From JAJDGF01 sp031549325 (GTDB lineage: Bacteria > Bacillota > Clostridia > Christensenellales > Aristaeellaceae): DNA of 26,151 nt. Of the stretch, positions 7,499 to 14,698 are shown one piece after another. The DNA is taken from contig JAVBQA010000024.1 of the NCBI GenBank assembly GCA_031549325.1, forward strand, positions 1-26,151. Reading direction: 5' to 3'. Both the position numbers and the translations under genes were made by a program. Under the pieces are notes generated by a model, which was not told the origin of the DNA, did not search any database, and saw only the letters and a list, made by a program, of their open reading frames with translations. How positions within the stretch are numbered: the first letter of the stretch is position 1; each line of letters begins with the position of its first letter.

Positions 7499-7527
7499 AT
7501 TGTACCATACACAATGTGGCTGTTCAA
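7499..7527 (-). promoter_or_regulatory. promoter of the 5'-nucleotidase gene
   Basis: On the minus strand TTGAAC (7527-7522) is followed after a 17-base spacer by TACAAT (7504-7499). The start codon lies about 70 bases downstream, leaving a leader of roughly 65 bases with no obvious riboswitch fold. Confidence 0.65.
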
Positions 7528-7605
7528 TCATAAAAAGGTATTCTGCGCGTAATATTGAGCCTATGCGTTTGAATGGCTGTGTGCCGCGTGGGCGAAAGAA
7601 GGGAT

Positions 7606-7654
7606 GCGCGGGGGCTCAATCCCCCGCGCGGAGGGAAGGGGGAAAGCCCCCTTC
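7606..7654 (-). terminator. two tandem GC-rich hairpins after the nicotinamidase-like gene
   Basis: Hairpin one pairs 7635-7642 with 7647-7654 (GAAGGGGG / CCCCCTTC). Hairpin two pairs 7606-7614 with 7621-7629 (GCGCGGGGG / CCCCCGCGC). They begin about 30 bases past the leftward stop at 7683. Only a broken pyrimidine tract (CCCTTCTTTC) follows on the minus strand, so termination efficiency is uncertain. They explain most of the 255-base gap between the two genes. Confidence 0.55.
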
Positions 7655-7682
7655 GTTCCTCAAGGCGACGCCGCGCAAAGCC

Positions 7683-8228
7683 TTAAATGACCCGCACCTG
7701 ACAGCTCCTCAGCACATCCAGCGCGGCCACGTGCTTCTCGGGCGTCACCCCGGCGCAAAGATCCGCATGCACGATCAGCTGAGCCTCGGGCAGGCGGGTC
7801 TTGATGAGCAGGGCGTTTGTGACGACGCAGATGTCGGTGCACACGCCGCACAGTTCAATGACCATGCCCTGGCCTTCGGGGCTGCCGTAGGCGCGGGCCA
7901 TGCCGGCCAGCTCGCCCATCAGCCAAAGAGAGCCGAAAGTGGGCTTTTCGGTGACGCGCGCTTCCCGGGCAAAGGGAGCCAGCTCAGGGATCAGCGCGTG
8001 GCCTTCGCTGCCTGAGATGCAGTGGGCGACGGGCAGCGATTTGCCCTCGGCGGTCTCAAGATAATCCTGCTGGTGGGTGTCCAGCGTGAAGATCACGGTC
8101 TCGCCATTCGCCTTCGCCTGCCCGACACGGCGCGCAACGGCGGGCACAATGGCCCGCGCCTCGGGCGTGCCCAGGCACCCAGTGACAAAATCCTGCTGCA
8201 TGTCGATGACGAGAAGAATCGGCTTCAT
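7683..8228 (-). CDS. isochorismatase-fold cysteine hydrolase, nicotinamidase-like
   Basis: This 181-residue cytoplasmic hydrolase has the complete catalytic triad of the family: D9 in VIDMQQDF, K95 in TEKPTFGS and C130 in GVCTDICV. A metal-site-like DTHQ (D50, H52) also fits nicotinamidases, which convert nicotinamide to nicotinate for NAD salvage. The cis-peptide loop precedes the cysteine (ELCGVC). Length is typical of the short clostridial PncA-like group. The ATG overlaps the TGA of the CoA-transferase gene by four bases, implying coupled translation. Other isochorismatase-fold hydrolases act on different amides, so nicotinamide as substrate is probable but not proved. Confidence 0.85.
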   Translation of the reverse strand: MKPILLVIDMQQDFVTGCLGTPEARAIVPAVARRVGQAKANGETVIFTLDTHQQDYLETAEGKSLPVAHCISGSEGHALIPELAPFAREARVTEKPTFGSLWLMGELAGMARAYGSPEGQGMVIELCGVCTDICVVTNALLIKTRLPEAQLIVHADLCAGVTPEKHVAALDVLRSCQVRVI

Positions 8229-9745
8229 ATCGATTGCTCCTTCGATGGTGTAAAATCCAGCAGGTCCAGCACCTGCGTTTGCGCGTCGATGCCCGGGTAG
8301 ACTTCCAGCAGCCGCAGGCCGCCCGCCGTCAGCTCAAACACGCAGCGCTCCGTGACGTAGAGCACCCGCTGGCCGCGCGCCAGCGCGTTTTTGGCCGAGA
8401 AGCTGATGGCCGCGACGGCGGGCTTGAATTTTGAAACGCCGCCTTCTTTCAAAACGCGCACGCCGTCTTTTGTCTGTTCAATCTCCAGGCCTTTTGCGGT
8501 GAAGGTCAGGCAGAACACCACGGTCTTGGCTGCGCCGGTGATGTTGGCGAAGCCGCCGATGCCCACCACCCGGTCGGGCAGCTTGTGCACGTTCACATTG
8601 CCCGCGGCGTCCACTTCCAGCGCCCCCATGAAACAGATGGACAGGTTGCCGCCGTCGTAGAAGTCAAATTGCTCGGCCATGCTCACGATGCAGTCTGCGC
8701 CGATGGTGGCGCCGAAGAAGCGGCCGGGGGCGGGCAGCCCGCCGATGCCGCCGGACTCCACGGTCAGCACGATGTCGCGCAGAATTCCGCTTCCGCTGGC
8801 GGCCTTGCCCACCATTTCGGGGATGCCGATGCCGATGTTGACGACGTCGCGGGGACGCAGCTCGCTGGCTGCGCGTCGCCCGATGACCTTTGAGGCCTCG
8901 TTGTCCTCAGACGCCTTGCCCTGCCCCCGCCCCTGAATCTGGCTCATCCAGTAATCCATCTGCGTGCCCGGCACGTGGATCTCGCCGGAGAGCGCCTTGA
9001 GCTCATCTTCTCCCCGGTTCTCGATGACCACCACCGCGTCGACCAATATGCCCGGCACGATCACGTTGCGCGGGCGCTCGAACATGTGGCTCACCCGGTC
9101 GACCTGCACGATCACCTTGCCGCCCCGCGCTTTGGTGGCCTGCGCCAGCGCCAGCGCGTCGCACACCACGCACTCGTCGGAAAACGCGATGTTGCCCACC
9201 GGATCCACCGAGGTGCCCTTGATCAGCGCCACGTCGATGCGGGGCGTCTTGTAGTATAGGTAGGGGTCGCCGTCCACATCCACCCGCTTGACCCACTCGG
9301 CCTTGCTGCGCTCGTTCAGCCCGGGGCCGTCCAGCGCTGGATCCACGAACAGGTTCAGCCCGACCTTGCTCAAATAGCCCGGGTGGCCGCTCGCCGCCGC
9401 GCGCACGCAATGGCTCATCACCCCAAGGGGCAGGCAGTACGCCTCAATGGCGTTTTCCTGTATCAGGCGCTGGATCTCGGGCATGGAGGTGTAATGGCTG
9501 GTGACCACCGCGTCCACCGCGCCCAGGCGCGCGTAGGGATCCACGCACTTCTCGGCGTCCCACACGCCGAACCCGCACGGGCTGTAGATCTTCAGGTGGT
9601 TTGGGTGACCGGTGGCCACGACTTGATTCAGAATCGCCTCGTGCAGCGCCTGCGGCACGGACAGCGACAAAAACGGATTCAGACCGATCCATGCGCCGTC
9701 CGGGATCAGCTGCGCGGCCTGCTTTGGGCTCATCATGCGGAACAT
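8225..9745 (-). CDS. fused alpha-beta acyl-CoA transferase (propionate/acetate CoA-transferase type, YdiF-like)
   Basis: This 506-residue class I CoA-transferase with both halves in one chain moves CoA between short-chain acyl-CoAs and free acids such as acetate, propionate, butyrate or lactate in fermentation. The N-terminal half has the GxNPFxS and SPCGFGVWD loops and ends near residue 260. The C-terminal half contains the catalytic glutamate E330 in TVESGGIGGLP, the covalent CoA-thioester residue of the family. Length is close to propionate CoA-transferase (about 520). ATG 9745 follows a GGGAGG site and is preferred to an in-frame upstream ATG at 9811. It is co-transcribed with the nicotinamidase-like gene. 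The acid specificity cannot be read from sequence. Confidence 0.88.
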   Translation of the reverse strand: MFRMMSPKQAAQLIPDGAWIGLNPFLSLSVPQALHEAILNQVVATGHPNHLKIYSPCGFGVWDAEKCVDPYARLGAVDAVVTSHYTSMPEIQRLIQENAIEAYCLPLGVMSHCVRAAASGHPGYLSKVGLNLFVDPALDGPGLNERSKAEWVKRVDVDGDPYLYYKTPRIDVALIKGTSVDPVGNIAFSDECVVCDALALAQATKARGGKVIVQVDRVSHMFERPRNVIVPGILVDAVVVIENRGEDELKALSGEIHVPGTQMDYWMSQIQGRGQGKASEDNEASKVIGRRAASELRPRDVVNIGIGIPEMVGKAASGSGILRDIVLTVESGGIGGLPAPGRFFGATIGADCIVSMAEQFDFYDGGNLSICFMGALEVDAAGNVNVHKLPDRVVGIGGFANITGAAKTVVFCLTFTAKGLEIEQTKDGVRVLKEGGVSKFKPAVAAISFSAKNALARGQRVLYVTERCVFELTAGGLRLLEVYPGIDAQTQVLDLLDFTPSKEQSI

Positions 9746-9781
9746 TTTGGATATACCTCCCTTGGCCGGATTGTCAGTGGC

Positions 9782-9811
9782 ATTATACCATGAAACCCGA
9801 GCGCCCCACAA
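9782..9811 (-). promoter_or_regulatory. promoter of the CoA-transferase/hydrolase operon
   Basis: A perfect TATAAT on the minus strand (9787-9782) lies 37 bases before the start. The best -35 is a weak TTGTGG (9811-9806) with an 18-base spacer. The AT-rich stretch 9830-9960 between this promoter and the divergent one holds no gene. Confidence 0.55.
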
Positions 9812-9955
9812 CGCGCCCGCTCAAATATTTGAATCGAGCCACATGACATGAATTCAATGTAAATATTGTGATAAGAATAAATTATGAACTTCAGCGGTTG
9901 CTGAAACGCAAAGGAGTCGTCAGCTGATTAAATTGTAAAAAATAGGTGCGAAAAC

Positions 9956-9984
9956 TTGACAGTCAATTGTAAAGATATTATTAT
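9956..9984 (+). promoter_or_regulatory. promoter of the CHASE-GGDEF gene
   Basis: A perfect TTGACA (9956-9961) is followed after a 17-base spacer by TATTAT (9979-9984), five of six to consensus. The start codon is 39 bases downstream. An AGGAAAGGGG ribosome site lies at 10001-10010. Confidence 0.75.
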
Positions 9985-10022
9985 ATGAAGGTCAATGTGC
10001 AGGAAAGGGGAATGGCCGCGGG

Positions 10023-11414
10023 ATGATCTCACTTCGCAATGGCAAAACGCCGGTCAAGGCTGGGCTGAAAATGGGCGCGCTTGTGTTTGCGGTGGCGCTG
10101 CTGGTGGGCGCCGCGCTCATTTTCGTTTTGGAGCGCATGGAGATTTCCAACGCGCGCAAGCACGCGCAGCTGGCGCTGGAGGCCGAGGCCGACAACCTGT
10201 GCTACCGGATCGAGAGCGCGTTGGGCCGCGCCTCTTCGCTGGAGGCGTATCTGGATGGCGCGGGCGGCGACATGAGCGAGTTTGACCACGTGGCGGCGTC
10301 GATCCTGCAGGACCCGATGGTGCGCGCAATCTCCATCGCTCCGGACGGCAAGGTGGCTTACTATTACCCGGAACAGGAGGCACAATCGATCGTCGGCCGG
10401 GATTTGCTCGCGCCTGATCGCCTTGACCAGAGCGCCCGGCGCGCCATTGAACGCGAGGAGCTGACGCTGGCCGGTCCGGTGGATCTGATCGACGGTGACC
10501 GCGTGCTGGCCGCGCGCGTGCCGGTGTACCAATGGGATGAACAGGGTCGCCGCAACCTTTGGGGGCTGGTGTCGCTGCTTTTGAAGTTCCCGGACGCGCT
10601 GCAGTCCGACCGGATGGACGCGCTGGAAACCGACGGCTATGCCTATCAGCTGAGCGCTTCAGAGGACGGCAGCGTGCTGCTTGGCAGCAAGCGCCCGCTG
10701 CCCGACGACGCGCTTACAAAGGAAATCAATCTGCACAACGCGCGCTGGACGCTGCGCCTTGGCCCGGCGGACGGCTGGGTGAATTGGCGCGTGCATGCGC
10801 TATCGCTGGGGCTGCTGCTGCTGTTTTGCCTGGTGCTGGCCGTGCTGGCGTACCTGATCGTCAAGCGGCGCGTGGGCGAGCTCTACGATCCGGCCGCCTG
10901 CGATGAGCTGACCGGGCTGCTCACCCGCGAATACGGCGAGCGGCTGATTCGGCGCATCATGGCCAGCGGGTACTACGCCTTCGCGGCGCTGGTGCTGCTG
11001 GATGTCGATGGGTTTACCCACCTGAACGATGCGCTCGGCAAACCCGCGGGAGACCGCGTGCTGAAGTCCGCCTGCGACCGGCTGAAGGGCTGTCTGCGCG
11101 GCCAAGATGTGCTGTGCCGCGTGGTGGGAGACACGATCATGGTGTGCATCTTCTATAACCACGAAGACGCGTTCCTGCCCGGGCGGGTGGAGATGCTGCG
11201 CCAGGCGTTCACGCGGGAGGTGCGCGGCCCGGGCGGCGAGGTGTTTGCCATGCACGCAAGCGCGGGCGCGGCCAAGATGCCTGCCAAGACCGGCGATTTT
11301 CAGGCGCTGTATGAGCGCGCCGATCTGGCGCTGTTCTGGGCCAAGCGGGACGGAAAGGACCGCGCCGCGTTTTACCAGGAGACGCCGCCAGACCAAGCCG
11401 TAGAGCTTCCATAA
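10023..11414 (+). CDS. membrane CHASE-GGDEF protein with degenerate active site
   Basis: A 463-residue signalling protein. Membrane helices at about 17-36 and 258-280 flank an outward sensor region (about 45-255) whose pattern (VRAISIAPDGKVAYYYP, then VGRDLL, ARVPVYQWDEQGR and NLWGLVSLLL) resembles a CHASE domain. The GGDEF domain spans about 290-450 with DELTGLLTR at its start and the metal/nucleotide segment LLDVDGFTHLND (D327, D329). The GGDEF signature is replaced by VGDTI (368-372), losing the second Gly and the Glu. The upstream RxxD inhibitory site (R359, D362) is intact. It is therefore more likely a c-di-GMP receptor or inactive regulator than a strong cyclase. There is no EAL domain. 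The ribosome-site spacing to ATG is long (12 bases), and a four-codon ORF at 10012 ends on this ATG. Confidence 0.85.
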   Translation: MISLRNGKTPVKAGLKMGALVFAVALLVGAALIFVLERMEISNARKHAQLALEAEADNLCYRIESALGRASSLEAYLDGAGGDMSEFDHVAASILQDPMVRAISIAPDGKVAYYYPEQEAQSIVGRDLLAPDRLDQSARRAIEREELTLAGPVDLIDGDRVLAARVPVYQWDEQGRRNLWGLVSLLLKFPDALQSDRMDALETDGYAYQLSASEDGSVLLGSKRPLPDDALTKEINLHNARWTLRLGPADGWVNWRVHALSLGLLLLFCLVLAVLAYLIVKRRVGELYDPAACDELTGLLTREYGERLIRRIMASGYYAFAALVLLDVDGFTHLNDALGKPAGDRVLKSACDRLKGCLRGQDVLCRVVGDTIMVCIFYNHEDAFLPGRVEMLRQAFTREVRGPGGEVFAMHASAGAAKMPAKTGDFQALYERADLALFWAKRDGKDRAAFYQETPPDQAVELP

Positions 11415-11428
11415 CGCTGACGCGACAC

Positions 11429-11461
11429 TCCCCTCCGGATCGGTTCGCCGTCCGGAGGGGA
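11429..11461 (+). terminator. strong GC hairpin after the CHASE-GGDEF gene
   Basis: CCCCTCCGGA (11430-11439) pairs with TCCGGAGGGG (11451-11460). A bulged T and a further CGG-TTCG-CCG tip (11441-11450) give a TTCG tetraloop. No T-run follows on either strand, so it is either a weak intrinsic terminator or a 3'-end stabiliser. Confidence 0.6.
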
Positions 11462-11507
11462 TGCTCGTTATGCGCGGTTGGGGCCAGTTGCCGGCCCGAA
11501 AATTCGC

Positions 11508-11536
11508 TTGACAGATATATGTGCTTAACGTATTCT
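11508..11536 (+). promoter_or_regulatory. promoter of the DegV gene
   Basis: A perfect TTGACA (11508-11513) is followed after 17 bases by TATTCT (11531-11536). The start codon at 11567 is 30 bases downstream, with a GAAGGGTG ribosome site between. Confidence 0.7.
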
Positions 11537-11566
11537 AGTACATGAATGCAAGAAGGGTGTGGATTT

Positions 11567-12409
11567 ATGGTTCGCATCGTGACCGATACGGCCGCGGATT
11601 ATTCTTTTCATGAAGCCAAATCGCTCGGGCTGATCCTGACGCCGCTGAGCATCCTGTTCGAAGGCGGCGCGTATGACCAGGAGCACGACCCGGATTTTTC
11701 CGAGTTTTACCGGCGGCTGCGCAGCTGCAAGCAGATCCCGTCCACCAGCCAGGCCACGCCGCAGGACTATATCAAGCTGTTTGGGCAAGCCAAGGCGGCC
11801 GGGGATGAAGTGGTGGCAATCACGCTCAGCAGCGGGCTGAGCTCCACCTACGAGTCTGGCCTGCTGGCCCGCGAAACCGTGGGGCCGGAGGGCGTCTACG
11901 TCGTCGACTCCAAGAGCGCGGTGATGGGGCAGCGGCTGCTGGTGGATCTGGCGCTGAGGATGCGGGACGAGGGCAAGACGGGCCGAGAGATCGCCGAAGC
12001 GCTGACGAGCTTGCACGACCGCGTGCGCATCTATGGACTGCTGGACACGCTGGAGAACCTGAGAAAAGGCGGCCGCATCCCGCCAAGTGCGGCGCTGCTG
12101 GGGACGCTTCTCAACATCAAGCCGCTGATCATCGTTAAAGACGGCGTGATCGGCATGGCGGGCAAGGCGCGCGGCGCTGCGGCCGGCCTCAAGCAGATGC
12201 AGGAGCGCATGGCCGCGGGTCCGGCCATCGACAAGCGCTATCCGGTATACTTTGGCCACGCCCAAAATGAGGCGGGATGCGCGAAATTCCGGGACGAGAC
12301 CATGGCGCGGTTCGGCCTTTCGGACGGCCCCATGTATCCGATCGGCGGGGTGGTGGGCACCCACATCGGGGAAGGGGCCATCGCGATCGTCTACGTGGAG
12401 CAGGCGTAG
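11567..12409 (+). CDS. DegV family fatty-acid-binding protein (FakB-like)
   Basis: This 280-residue cytoplasmic protein has the hallmark N-terminus MVRIVTDTAAD and the family motifs IPSTSQATPQDY and ITLSSGLSSTY that surround the bound fatty-acid carboxylate. GLLDTLENLRKGGRIP and the IKPLI strand follow in the usual order. DegV/FakB proteins present exogenous or recycled fatty acids to the kinase FakA for phosphorylation; no FakA gene is in the window. ATG 11567 is preferred over the in-frame ATG 11546, because the GAAGGG ribosome site lies between them and family proteins begin at this residue. It has its own promoter and no visible operon partner. Confidence 0.92.
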   Translation: MVRIVTDTAADYSFHEAKSLGLILTPLSILFEGGAYDQEHDPDFSEFYRRLRSCKQIPSTSQATPQDYIKLFGQAKAAGDEVVAITLSSGLSSTYESGLLARETVGPEGVYVVDSKSAVMGQRLLVDLALRMRDEGKTGREIAEALTSLHDRVRIYGLLDTLENLRKGGRIPPSAALLGTLLNIKPLIIVKDGVIGMAGKARGAAAGLKQMQERMAAGPAIDKRYPVYFGHAQNEAGCAKFRDETMARFGLSDGPMYPIGGVVGTHIGEGAIAIVYVEQA

Positions 12410-12463
12410 CTGCGTTTGATTCGGCGGGCATCCGTTGATATATGGTGCATCCAATGCGCGTGA

Positions 12464-12510
12464 TGGACAAATCCATACGCGAATGCTATACTATGATTGA
12501 TGTGACATCA
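12464..12510 (+). promoter_or_regulatory. rubrerythrin promoter with overlapping palindrome
   Basis: TGGACA (12464-12469), a 17-base spacer and TATACT (12487-12492) form a good promoter. Immediately downstream, over the expected transcription start, lies a perfect palindrome TGATGT-G-ACATCA (12498-12510), a possible operator for a redox- or peroxide-sensing repressor. It does not match the PerR consensus well. Confidence 0.55.
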
Positions 12511-12533
12511 GAAGAACAGAAGGGGGTTTCACC

Positions 12534-13067
12534 ATGAATCTGAAGGGCTCCAAGACCGAGGCCAACCTGCAAGCCGCGTTTGCCGGCGAATCACAGGCCA
12601 GAAACAAGTACAGCTACTTCGCCTCCAAGGCGCGCAAAGACGGTTTTGAGCAGATCGCGAGCATTTTTGAGGAGACCGCCAACAACGAGAAGGAGCACGC
12701 CAAGATCTGGTTCAAGCTGCTGGACGGCATCGGCAGCACCGCCGAAAACCTGCAGGCGGCCGCCGAGGGCGAGAACTATGAGTGGACCGACATGTACAGC
12801 GGCTTCGCCAAGACCGCGCGCGAGGAGGGCTTTGCCGACATCGCGGCGCTGTTTGAGGGCGTGGCCAAGATCGAAAAGGAGCACGAGGAGCGCTATCTTG
12901 CGCTGCTGGCCAATGTCAAGGCCGGCCTGGTGTTCAGCCGTGATGGCGAGCAGATCTGGCAGTGCGCCAACTGCGGCCACATCCACATCGGCGCGCAGGC
13001 CCCCGAGAGCTGCCCGGTGTGCGCCCACCCGAGGGCTTACTTCCAGCTGCGCGCTCAGAATTACTAG
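12534..13067 (+). CDS. rbr: rubrerythrin
   Basis: This 177-residue non-haem di-iron peroxidase reduces hydrogen peroxide in anaerobes using electrons from rubredoxin or NADH-linked partners. The ferritin-like four-helix part has the paired iron ligands E19 (GESQARNKY), E52/H55 (NEKEH), E97-E98 (REEG) and E116 (EKEHEERY). The C-terminal rubredoxin-like knuckle has C144/C147 (CANCG) and C160/C163 (CPVC). Domain order is the classical one and the length is close to the usual about 190. ATG 12534 follows an AAGGGGG site. It has its own promoter, with a palindrome at the start point. No terminator is visible before rbsD, 71 bases downstream, so read-through is possible. Confidence 0.95.
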   Translation: MNLKGSKTEANLQAAFAGESQARNKYSYFASKARKDGFEQIASIFEETANNEKEHAKIWFKLLDGIGSTAENLQAAAEGENYEWTDMYSGFAKTAREEGFADIAALFEGVAKIEKEHEERYLALLANVKAGLVFSRDGEQIWQCANCGHIHIGAQAPESCPVCAHPRAYFQLRAQNY

Positions 13068-13138
13068 GGCAGAAGAGCCCCCATTGCACAGACGTTCGCT
13101 CAACTTGCGCCAATCCATCACTTAGGAGTTGACAAAGC

Positions 13139-13534
13139 ATGAGAAAGTCCGGCTTGTTGCACAGTGAGATCGTGCGCGAAATCAGCGCGCTGGGGCACAC
13201 CCAGTCCATCGTGATCGCCGACGCGGGGCTCCCTATCCCTCCGGGGGTGAAGCTGATCGACCTGGCTCTGACGCGTGGGTTGCCATGCTTCGCGGACGTG
13301 CTCAAGGCGGTGCTCGCCGAGGGCGTGTTCGAGCACTACATTTACGCGGGCGAGATCGAGGAGTTCAACCAGCCGCTGCACGCCCAGATGTACGCGATGA
13401 TGGGCTCGCGGCCGTTCGATGTGGTGATGCACGAGGACTTCAAGCGCCTCACGCAGCGCGCAAACGTCGTCATCCGCACCGGTGAGTGCACGCCATACGC
13501 CAACGTGATCCTGATCGGCGGCGTCAACTTCTAG
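13139..13534 (+). CDS. rbsD: D-ribose pyranase (RbsD/FucU family)
   Basis: This 131-residue protein speeds interconversion of beta-pyranose and beta-furanose forms of ribose so that ribokinase can use it. The catalytic His and Asp are at the family positions, H20 (ALGH) and D28 (ADAG). The C-terminal TGECTPYANVILIGGV matches the conserved RbsD ending TGExTPYxNIIL. It forms a ring-shaped decamer in the family. AGGAG at 13124-13128 precedes the ATG. Unusually there is no ribose transporter or ribokinase next to it; the ribose would have to come from elsewhere, for example from nucleosides imported by the BMP system at the left end of the window (inference). Confidence 0.93.
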   Translation: MRKSGLLHSEIVREISALGHTQSIVIADAGLPIPPGVKLIDLALTRGLPCFADVLKAVLAEGVFEHYIYAGEIEEFNQPLHAQMYAMMGSRPFDVVMHEDFKRLTQRANVVIRTGECTPYANVILIGGVNF

Positions 13535-13565
13535 CCAATTTCATGCAACGAACGGCCAAAAAACC

Positions 13566-13597
13566 GAGGCTTCTCAACGAAAGAGGCCTCTTTTTTT
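13566..13597 (+). terminator. intrinsic terminator after rbsD
   Basis: GAGGCTTCT (13566-13574) pairs with AGAGGCCTC (13582-13590), followed directly by seven T (13591-13597). It begins 32 bases after the rbsD stop and separates that unit from the importer/acylation operon. Confidence 0.92.
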
Positions 13598-13668
13598 GCG
13601 CTTGCCTAACCTTTGGATCTTTTTTGTTGCGTCACAAATTGTTCACAGACGTTTCTTTGGATTTGTAC

Positions 13669-13674
13669 TATAAT
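13669..13674 (+). promoter_or_regulatory. -10 box before the ABC importer/acylation operon
   Basis: A perfect TATAAT lies 43 bases before the binding-protein start. No good -35 is seen at 16-18 bases, the best nearby hexamer (TTCACA, 13642-13647) being too far at 21. That suggests activator-dependent or otherwise non-standard initiation. This is the only promoter-like sequence I see for the eight-gene run. Confidence 0.5.
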
Positions 13675-13717
13675 AATGGCAATGACCTGAGAATCAATGA
13701 GAAAAGAGGGAATCATC

Positions 13718-14677
13718 ATGCGTCGTTTTGCGTCAAAGCTTGCTTTGTTGCTTGCTGTCCTGTTCACACTTTCCCCGGTGGCCATGGCCGCCGACTTCAC
13801 CGGAACCACCGTGCGCCTGGCACAGCAGTACGGCATGCACTATGCGCCGGTGTACGTAATGCAGAAGATGGGCATTTTGGAGAAGCATCTGCCGGGCGCG
13901 ACGCTCGAGTGGAGCAACTTGGGCGGCGGCTCGGCGATGAACGAGGCGCTGATTTCCGGCTCGCTGGATGTGGCGTTCATGGGCATTCCGCCGGTGCTGA
14001 TCGCCTGGGACAAGGGCGTCAGCTACAAGATCGCCTGCGGCATCAGCATTCCGCCCTCCGAGCTGATCATGCGTGACGAGTCCATCAAGTCCCTGGCCGA
14101 CATCGGGCCGGAGGACCGCATCGCCGTGCCCAGCGTCGGCTCCATCCAGCACATCATGCTGTCCATGGCCTGCGAGAAGCAGCTGGGCGATCCGCACGCG
14201 CTGGACAACAACATCGTGCCCATGGCCAACCCGGATGCGTTCATGGCGCTGTCCTCGGGCACCGAGATCTCAGGTCACTTCGCGTCCATGCCCTACATCG
14301 ACCGCGAGCTGAAGCTCGGCATGCATAGCGTGCTCACCGCCAAGGAGGCTTATGAGAACCAGGCGTCCATCGTGTGCGTGACCACCAAAAAGCTTCAGGA
14401 GAACCCGGCGGTTGCCAGCGCGCTGATGGCGGCGCTGCAGGAGGCCATCGACCTGATCAACCAGCAGGGCGGCGAGGTGATGCAGGTGATCGCCGACACT
14501 GAAGAGCTGTCCCTGGAGGATGCCGACGCCTACCTGAACTGGGAAGGCGCCACCTACTCTACAGATCTGTACGGCGTGATGGGCCTGGCCAGCTTCATGA
14601 AGGCCAATGGCTACATCAAAAATGAGCTGGCTCAGATCGATGAGATCGCCTGGCCGGGTGCGCATGCGCTGAATTAA
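13718..14677 (+). CDS. NitT/TauT-type ABC importer, substrate-binding protein
   Basis: This 319-residue exported binding protein is of the NMT1/SsuA-like class (sulfonates, nitrate, pyrimidine precursors, aromatic acids). A signal peptide covers residues 1-25 and ends in PVAMAA; there is no Cys, so it is not a lipoprotein. The mature protein has the class pattern QQYGMHYAPVYVMQKMGILE, then SALGxS-like NLGGGSAMNEALISGSLDVAFMG split over two strands, and VPSVGSIQHIML in the hinge region. ATG 13718 follows AGAGGGA and replaces an in-frame ATG at 13697 that overlaps the leader. It is the first gene of a rightward run with permease, ATPase and acylation genes. The ligand is unknown. Confidence 0.9.
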   Translation: MRRFASKLALLLAVLFTLSPVAMAADFTGTTVRLAQQYGMHYAPVYVMQKMGILEKHLPGATLEWSNLGGGSAMNEALISGSLDVAFMGIPPVLIAWDKGVSYKIACGISIPPSELIMRDESIKSLADIGPEDRIAVPSVGSIQHIMLSMACEKQLGDPHALDNNIVPMANPDAFMALSSGTEISGHFASMPYIDRELKLGMHSVLTAKEAYENQASIVCVTTKKLQENPAVASALMAALQEAIDLINQQGGEVMQVIADTEELSLEDADAYLNWEGATYSTDLYGVMGLASFMKANGYIKNELAQIDEIAWPGAHALN

Positions 14678-14698
14678 ACGCACGGGGGTAGGTTTAGA

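Noticed and set aside
5897..7638. An 11-base match GCGGAGGGAAG at 5897-5907 and 7628-7638, each after a leftward gene
   Set aside because: Flanking sequence does not align well beyond the 11 bases, so it may be chance in GC-rich DNA.
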